Shown piece after piece: positions 60,155 to 64,000 of a stretch of 64,000 nucleotides of DNA. The notes under the pieces are model-generated. The model had not been told where the DNA came from. It ran no database searches and saw only the letters and a list, made by a program, of their open reading frames with translations. The translations under genes were made by a program, and so were the position numbers. Source of the stretch: Bacteriovorax sp. (lineage in GTDB: Bacteria; Bdellovibrionota; Bacteriovoracia; Bacteriovoracales; Bacteriovoracaceae); the NCBI GenBank assembly GCA_028710485.1, contig JAQTTZ010000004.1, positions 1-64,000 on the forward strand, read 5' to 3'. Within the stretch, counting starts at the first letter, position 1. Every line of letters starts with the position of its first letter.

Positions 60155-61114
60155 TTAAGTAAGGGCCCCACCACATGAACTCCCGGCTCCGGCCGTACAG
60201 CCATAACAGTGATTTGCAACAGCAATTTTTTTATTTTTAAAGTCATCGAGTTTTTCAATATTCCAAAGAGTAGTGGTTTGAGGATGAGTGGGAATCTCAA
60301 GCATCTGGTTAAAATCACAATCATAAATCTGTCCATCCCACCCGATAGAAATAAGTGATTTACACATTACAGAATCAACAGCATGGGGATTAAAATTATT
60401 CAATAATAGATCCATATACTCGTCATATTTCCCAAGACGATTAAGATCTTCAAGGAAACGTTTAATGGGCATATTGGTAATTGTATAAAGTTGATTAAAT
60501 TCTAAATTAAAAAGATGTTTTAACTCGTGCTTATAATCAGCTTGCAGTTTTTCCTGAGGACCAGGAAGAAAAGCTCCTCCGGGATTATAAACTAAATCCA
60601 ATAACAGGCCTGTGCCTTCTACTCCAAAACCCATTGAGTTTAAAAGTTTCAGCGCTTCTATGCTTTTATCAAAAACGCCACGCCCTCTTTGTTTATCAAC
60701 ATTTTCTTTGGTGTAACAAGGCATAGAGGCAACGACATGCACTTTTTGTTCTTTTAAAAATCGGGGAAGATCTTCAAACCCTTTTTCGTAAAAGACCGTT
60801 AAGTTGCAGCGATCAATCACTTCTAAGTTCATCGAACGAGCAGCACTTACTAATTTTTTAAAATAAGGATTCATCTCAGGAGCGCCACCAGTAATGTCGA
60901 TAGTTTTTAAATAAGGAGACTGACTCATTAATTCTATCAAGCGATCAATCGTTTTTTCGCTCATCATCTCAGTGCGATTAGGGCCTGCTTCCACATGGCA
61001 GTGATGACAAGCTTGGTTGCACATTTTTCCAACGTTGATTTGTAAAATATCAATCGAGACTCGGGCCAAGCTTAACTGATGTTCTTGAAGTTTTCTTGCA
61101 AATGGTAAAATCAA
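60155..61114 (-). CDS. arsS: arsenosugar biosynthesis radical SAM protein ArsS
   Basis: The radical SAM cluster motif is C-NQA-C-HH-C at about 33-40 (CNQACHHCHVEAGP). ITGGAPEMNP binds SAM. The C-terminal DUF3641 domain has GIGWDGQIYDCDFNQ-like SIGWDGQIYDCDFNQ and ends CYGCTAGAGSSCGG. ArsS adds the 5'-deoxyadenosyl group of SAM to dimethylarsenate. No arsM methyltransferase is in the window. The normal Cys versions are present, with no sign of selenocysteine. It overlaps the phosphoesterase gene by 4 bases. Confidence 0.9.
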   Translation of the reverse strand: MILPFARKLQEHQLSLARVSIDILQINVGKMCNQACHHCHVEAGPNRTEMMSEKTIDRLIELMSQSPYLKTIDITGGAPEMNPYFKKLVSAARSMNLEVIDRCNLTVFYEKGFEDLPRFLKEQKVHVVASMPCYTKENVDKQRGRGVFDKSIEALKLLNSMGFGVEGTGLLLDLVYNPGGAFLPGPQEKLQADYKHELKHLFNLEFNQLYTITNMPIKRFLEDLNRLGKYDEYMDLLLNNFNPHAVDSVMCKSLISIGWDGQIYDCDFNQMLEIPTHPQTTTLWNIEKLDDFKNKKIAVANHCYGCTAGAGSSCGGALT

Positions 61115-62289
61115 ACTTTTGTCCCAGTTGAAGTAAATATTATTTCTGCTATTTCAGAATTTACCATAAAACGATTAGGTGGTCCCCAAAAACCAGTTCC
61201 ACTATGAACATACACATTCATTCCTTCGTGCTTATTGAGTCCTCTCACATAAGGCTGAAGCAAAGTTACAATAATATTCCAAGGGAAGCCCTGACCACCA
61301 TGCGTGTGTCCAGAAAGTTGAGTATGAAATCCGGCCTTACATGCTCTAAAACAGGCATTGGGTTGATGAGCAAGTAAAATTTTATAAGCTTCAGTCGGAA
61401 TTCCCAATACCGCTTTTTTAGGATCACTGGCATTTTTTTTATCAAGCCTGTTGCTTGATGGATCAGTAACGCCTGCTAAAAAGAAATCAGTATTATTATG
61501 CGAGAGTTTAACATTTTCATTCATGAGAGGAGTCATTCCGGAACTTCGCGCCCATGCAACCCATTCGTTAGCATACCAGTAATATTCATGATTTCCTGTG
61601 ATGAAATATGTTCCAAGGCGAGATTGGAAATTAAGAAAGGGAAGTAATTCATCTTTTAAATAAGCCACTCTGCCATCAACCATGTCACCGGTGATCGCTA
61701 TCAAGTCTGGCTTTAAAGCATTTACTTTTGTAACTAGCATTTCACAGAATTCTTTTTTTAAAGTCGGACCGATATGAATATCTGACAATTGAACAATTTT
61801 TAAGCCATTTAGATTTTTATGAGCTTCAGAAAGAGGAATATGGATTGTACTGACTTGAGGATCAAAAGAATTTGCATAACCAGCTCCGGCAATCATCGTA
61901 CTCGTAGCGATGCCAGTAATCGCTAAATTTTTTTTAAAGAATTCTCGTCTTCCGAGATCGGCTAGAGCTGGAGGGGATCTTTTGAAAAAATTATCAAAAG
62001 TATGCTTGAGATCTAAAAGAATAAAGACCAACGTGATTAATCCCAAAAACCCCAAGAGCACGTAACTCAGGTTGATAAGAAAATAGAAAGCAGAATTATT
62101 TAAGTAAGAATTTTGTATTCGATAAATAAATCTAAAAAAAGCGCAGAAAACAAAAATAAAATCAAAAACATAAAGCCAGAGGTGGCCAATTTGGAAAAGA
62201 TTTACAAAGTTTCGCTTTAAATTATGGCGCATGTATAGCCATAAAAGGATTGAAAATAGAGCTGAAACAATGGAGGGAATTATTGTCAT
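61111..62289 (-). CDS. membrane metallophosphoesterase (YaeI/COG1408-like)
   Basis: Four N-terminal helices (about 1-100) precede a Tat-like RREFF motif (GRREFFKKNLAITGIATST) near residue 113. A calcineurin-like phosphoesterase follows with all metal motifs: LSDIHIGP, TGDMVDG, TGNHEYYW, LLAHQPN and SGHTHGGQ. The protein should face the periplasm, with the enzyme past the last helix. It is 392 residues. It starts the arsS unit on this strand. Its substrate is unknown; family members cleave lipid A precursors or nucleotides. Confidence 0.88.
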   Translation of the reverse strand: MTIIPSIVSALFSILLWLYMRHNLKRNFVNLFQIGHLWLYVFDFIFVFCAFFRFIYRIQNSYLNNSAFYFLINLSYVLLGFLGLITLVFILLDLKHTFDNFFKRSPPALADLGRREFFKKNLAITGIATSTMIAGAGYANSFDPQVSTIHIPLSEAHKNLNGLKIVQLSDIHIGPTLKKEFCEMLVTKVNALKPDLIAITGDMVDGRVAYLKDELLPFLNFQSRLGTYFITGNHEYYWYANEWVAWARSSGMTPLMNENVKLSHNNTDFFLAGVTDPSSNRLDKKNASDPKKAVLGIPTEAYKILLAHQPNACFRACKAGFHTQLSGHTHGGQGFPWNIIVTLLQPYVRGLNKHEGMNVYVHSGTGFWGPPNRFMVNSEIAEIIFTSTGTKV

Positions 62290-62335
62290 ACATTTATTAT
62301 AATGAATAATTTTTGAGAATGGATTAAAATACTTT

Positions 62336-63370
62336 ATGGAAAATAGTATTAATCAAAGGGTTTTGATCATTGGGGCAGGTCCCGCAGGCCTTACTCTCGG
62401 GTATTACCTAAATAAGTATAATGTTGATTACTTAATTTTAGAACAAAGTGACAAGGTAGGTTCCTCATGGACCCAAATGCCAGACCATCTTCATCTAATA
62501 ACTTATTGGAAGTCTAATTGCTTACTTGATGAGGATCTAAAGCTGTTTGATCCCGACAAAATCCATTCTGCCAAGGATTTCGCTCAGTATCTAGAAGATT
62601 TTTCTTCCATCCATCAATTAAAAATTAAAACTCACAACAAGGTCTTGGACATTGCCAAAGAGAATAATCAATTTATAGTTCGCACTCAGATTGATGAGTA
62701 CAAGGCCGTTTTGGTTGTGGATTGTCGTGGTTATTTTAGTTTTCCATATATTCCTCTATTGAAAATTAATGGAAATGCCCCTTTTATGATGCACTTTAAG
62801 GATTACAAAAATTGTACTCAGTTAAATCAACATAAAAAAATTTTAGTAGTCGGGAAACGTCTTTCGGCAGGGCAGCTGCTTTGCGAATTATCGATTTCTG
62901 GAAAACATCAATTATTTCTTTCAGCGAGAAGCTCTATTCGCTTCAGCTCACCTCTTTTTCTTTTTAAACATTTTTTAAGACATCTGGATTTCTATGAAGG
63001 AATTATTAAAAAGTTCAATCTTCGCTTAAAAGAAGCAAGAGAAGTACCAATGCATATAAGTGCAAAGACAATAATCAAGAAACAAGTAAAAGTTTTTGGA
63101 GATATTGTAAAAATTGAAAATAAAAAAGTTCATTTTACCTGTGGAACGATCCAAGAGATAGACGCCATTGTTTTTGCCACTGGTTTTAGTCCGACAGCTA
63201 TTAACTTGCGAGATGATTTCGAATCCGCAACTATTGATGGCCTTTATTATCTAGGTCGAGGAACTCAGCGAACCTTTACTAGTCGCTTCATTAGAGGAAT
63301 TCGTGAAGACGCTTCTGTTTTAGGCCAGTTGATTTTAGGTAAGCTGGCACCTAATAATAAATCCCAATAA
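62336..63370 (+). CDS. FAD-dependent monooxygenase-like oxidoreductase
   Basis: The N-terminal FAD motif IIGAGPAGLTLGYYLNK is at about 10-26. The middle has a second Rossmann motif whose usual GxGxSA is altered to VVGKRLSAGQLLCE. The FATGFSP motif lies near residue 283, as in flavin-containing monooxygenase and CzcO-type proteins. It is 344 residues. It reads away from the phosphoesterase gene. The last 106 bases overlap the end of the minus-strand gene. Confidence 0.85.
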   Translation: MENSINQRVLIIGAGPAGLTLGYYLNKYNVDYLILEQSDKVGSSWTQMPDHLHLITYWKSNCLLDEDLKLFDPDKIHSAKDFAQYLEDFSSIHQLKIKTHNKVLDIAKENNQFIVRTQIDEYKAVLVVDCRGYFSFPYIPLLKINGNAPFMMHFKDYKNCTQLNQHKKILVVGKRLSAGQLLCELSISGKHQLFLSARSSIRFSSPLFLFKHFLRHLDFYEGIIKKFNLRLKEAREVPMHISAKTIIKKQVKVFGDIVKIENKKVHFTCGTIQEIDAIVFATGFSPTAINLRDDFESATIDGLYYLGRGTQRTFTSRFIRGIREDASVLGQLILGKLAPNNKSQ

Positions 63371-63999
63371 AAATAGGTGCCGAAAGGGAATAAAAAGAGC
63401 AATAAAATGGCACGATCAACAAGACTCGCGAGCAATGCTGTTTCAAATTGAATCCCATATTGTTGAGCAATATAAGCAGTCGCTACTTCTTTTACGCCAA
63501 TATTTCCCGGAAGAACTTGGAAAAAAGATGAAGCTAAAAGAATAAGACTAATCTCAAATGAATCAATTAAATGAATGTGAATTCCAATGGCCTTAAATGA
63601 AAGGTAAATTTTAATAGGGTATAGAACAAACATTCCCATATAACAAAATAATGAAATAAGAACAATTTTTTTATCAGTTAAATATTTTTTGGGAGAATAC
63701 TTGCGCTCCATCTTGAAAAGTCGAGTGAGCAGTTCTGAAGCAAAAATCAAAATAAAAGACGAAATAGTTAAAGCAATGAAAAGAGATTCAAGGGCAACAA
63801 AAACAAGATTGTGTTTTTGGAGAAAAAAATGACAGTAGATAGTTCCCACAATTCCTAGTAATGAAAAACCGGTGAGAACGACCGCAAGGGCCATCGAGAG
63901 AAATTCTCTAATCGGCAACCCTTTTTTTTCGTTGATATACATCATGCGAATAGCGGTTCCACCTTTGGCAGGAAGGAGCATATTGAAAAGCTCAGAAAC
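63265..63999 (-). CDS. LPG synthase/UPF0104 family membrane protein, 5'-truncated by window edge
   Basis: The frame is open to the right edge, so the N-terminus is missing. About 6 helices are visible, with LFNMLLPAKGGTAIRM at the edge and ASSFFQVLPGNIGVKEVATAYIAQQYG further on. These are the two conserved loops of the flippase-like lysylphosphatidylglycerol synthase membrane domain (the 'LPxxxGxxE' motif). There is no soluble synthase domain after it. Its C-terminus overlaps the convergent flavoprotein gene by 106 bases; the last 30 or so residues may be over-extension. Confidence 0.82.
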   Translation of the reverse strand, partial: VSELFNMLLPAKGGTAIRMMYINEKKGLPIREFLSMALAVVLTGFSLLGIVGTIYCHFFLQKHNLVFVALESLFIALTISSFILIFASELLTRLFKMERKYSPKKYLTDKKIVLISLFCYMGMFVLYPIKIYLSFKAIGIHIHLIDSFEISLILLASSFFQVLPGNIGVKEVATAYIAQQYGIQFETALLASLVDRAILLLFLFPFGTYFYWDLLLGASLPKINWPKTEASSRIPLMKRLVKVR

Positions 64000-64000
64000 A

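Overview
This window is a chromosomal segment of a low-GC Gram-negative predatory-lineage bacterium, most likely Bdellovibrionota of the Bacteriovorax/Peredibacter type. This is inferred from the AT-rich coding style, paired flagellins, a Tad/Flp pilus locus, two Lon proteases, many small secreted proteins and several conserved proteins of delta-proteobacterial flavour. There is no rRNA, tRNA, CRISPR array or intact mobile element. Most of the window is dense, ordinary housekeeping sequence.

Layout. 1-2.3 kb: the 3' two thirds of a Lon protease, terminators and rpoZ. 2.4-13.4 kb: acyl-CoA synthetase, small unknowns, a family 2 glycosyltransferase, a peptide-binding lipoprotein, alaS, recX, recA and pgpA. 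13.4-16.2 kb: a RelA/SpoT-like unknown, then a scar region holding an IS6-family transposase remnant, an 8-bp tandem repeat, a PqiA-like gene that seems to have lost its 5' end, and a short orphan coding tail. 16.2-24.1 kb: LysE exporter, alpha/beta hydrolase, FHA protein, recG, greA, a zinc-ribbon protein and a UbiB/ABC1 kinase.

24.3-31.8 kb is the most unusual part. It is a tight operon of a 1198-residue secreted Cys-rich protein, a multipass acyltransferase-like protein, an S-adenosylmethionine decarboxylase fused to a membrane domain, and a membrane-anchored spermidine-synthase-like protein carrying a homologous membrane domain. Together they look like a membrane-tethered polyamine (aminopropyl) pathway tied to a cell-surface product. 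33-36.2 kb has two flagellin genes, the first with a near-consensus sigma-28 promoter, then 51-bp GC-rich repeats and an RmlD-like reductase. At 38.3-38.5 kb the minus strand carries a strong 6S RNA candidate.

38.7-46.6 kb is a Tad pilus operon: five class III pilin or pseudopilin genes, prepilin peptidase, CpaB, secretin, a TadZ-TadA fusion ATPase and TadB. A separate tadC is not seen. It is followed by a secreted RHS-repeat protein and small secreted peptides, two of which are paralogues.

49.7-58.8 kb: a response regulator, a full-length second Lon, glmU, glmS and a UvrD/PcrA helicase. 58.8-64 kb: an arsenosugar-type cassette (radical SAM ArsS plus a fused pair of associated glycosyltransferases), a membrane metallophosphoesterase, a flavin monooxygenase-like protein, and an LPG-synthase/UPF0104 membrane protein cut by the window edge.
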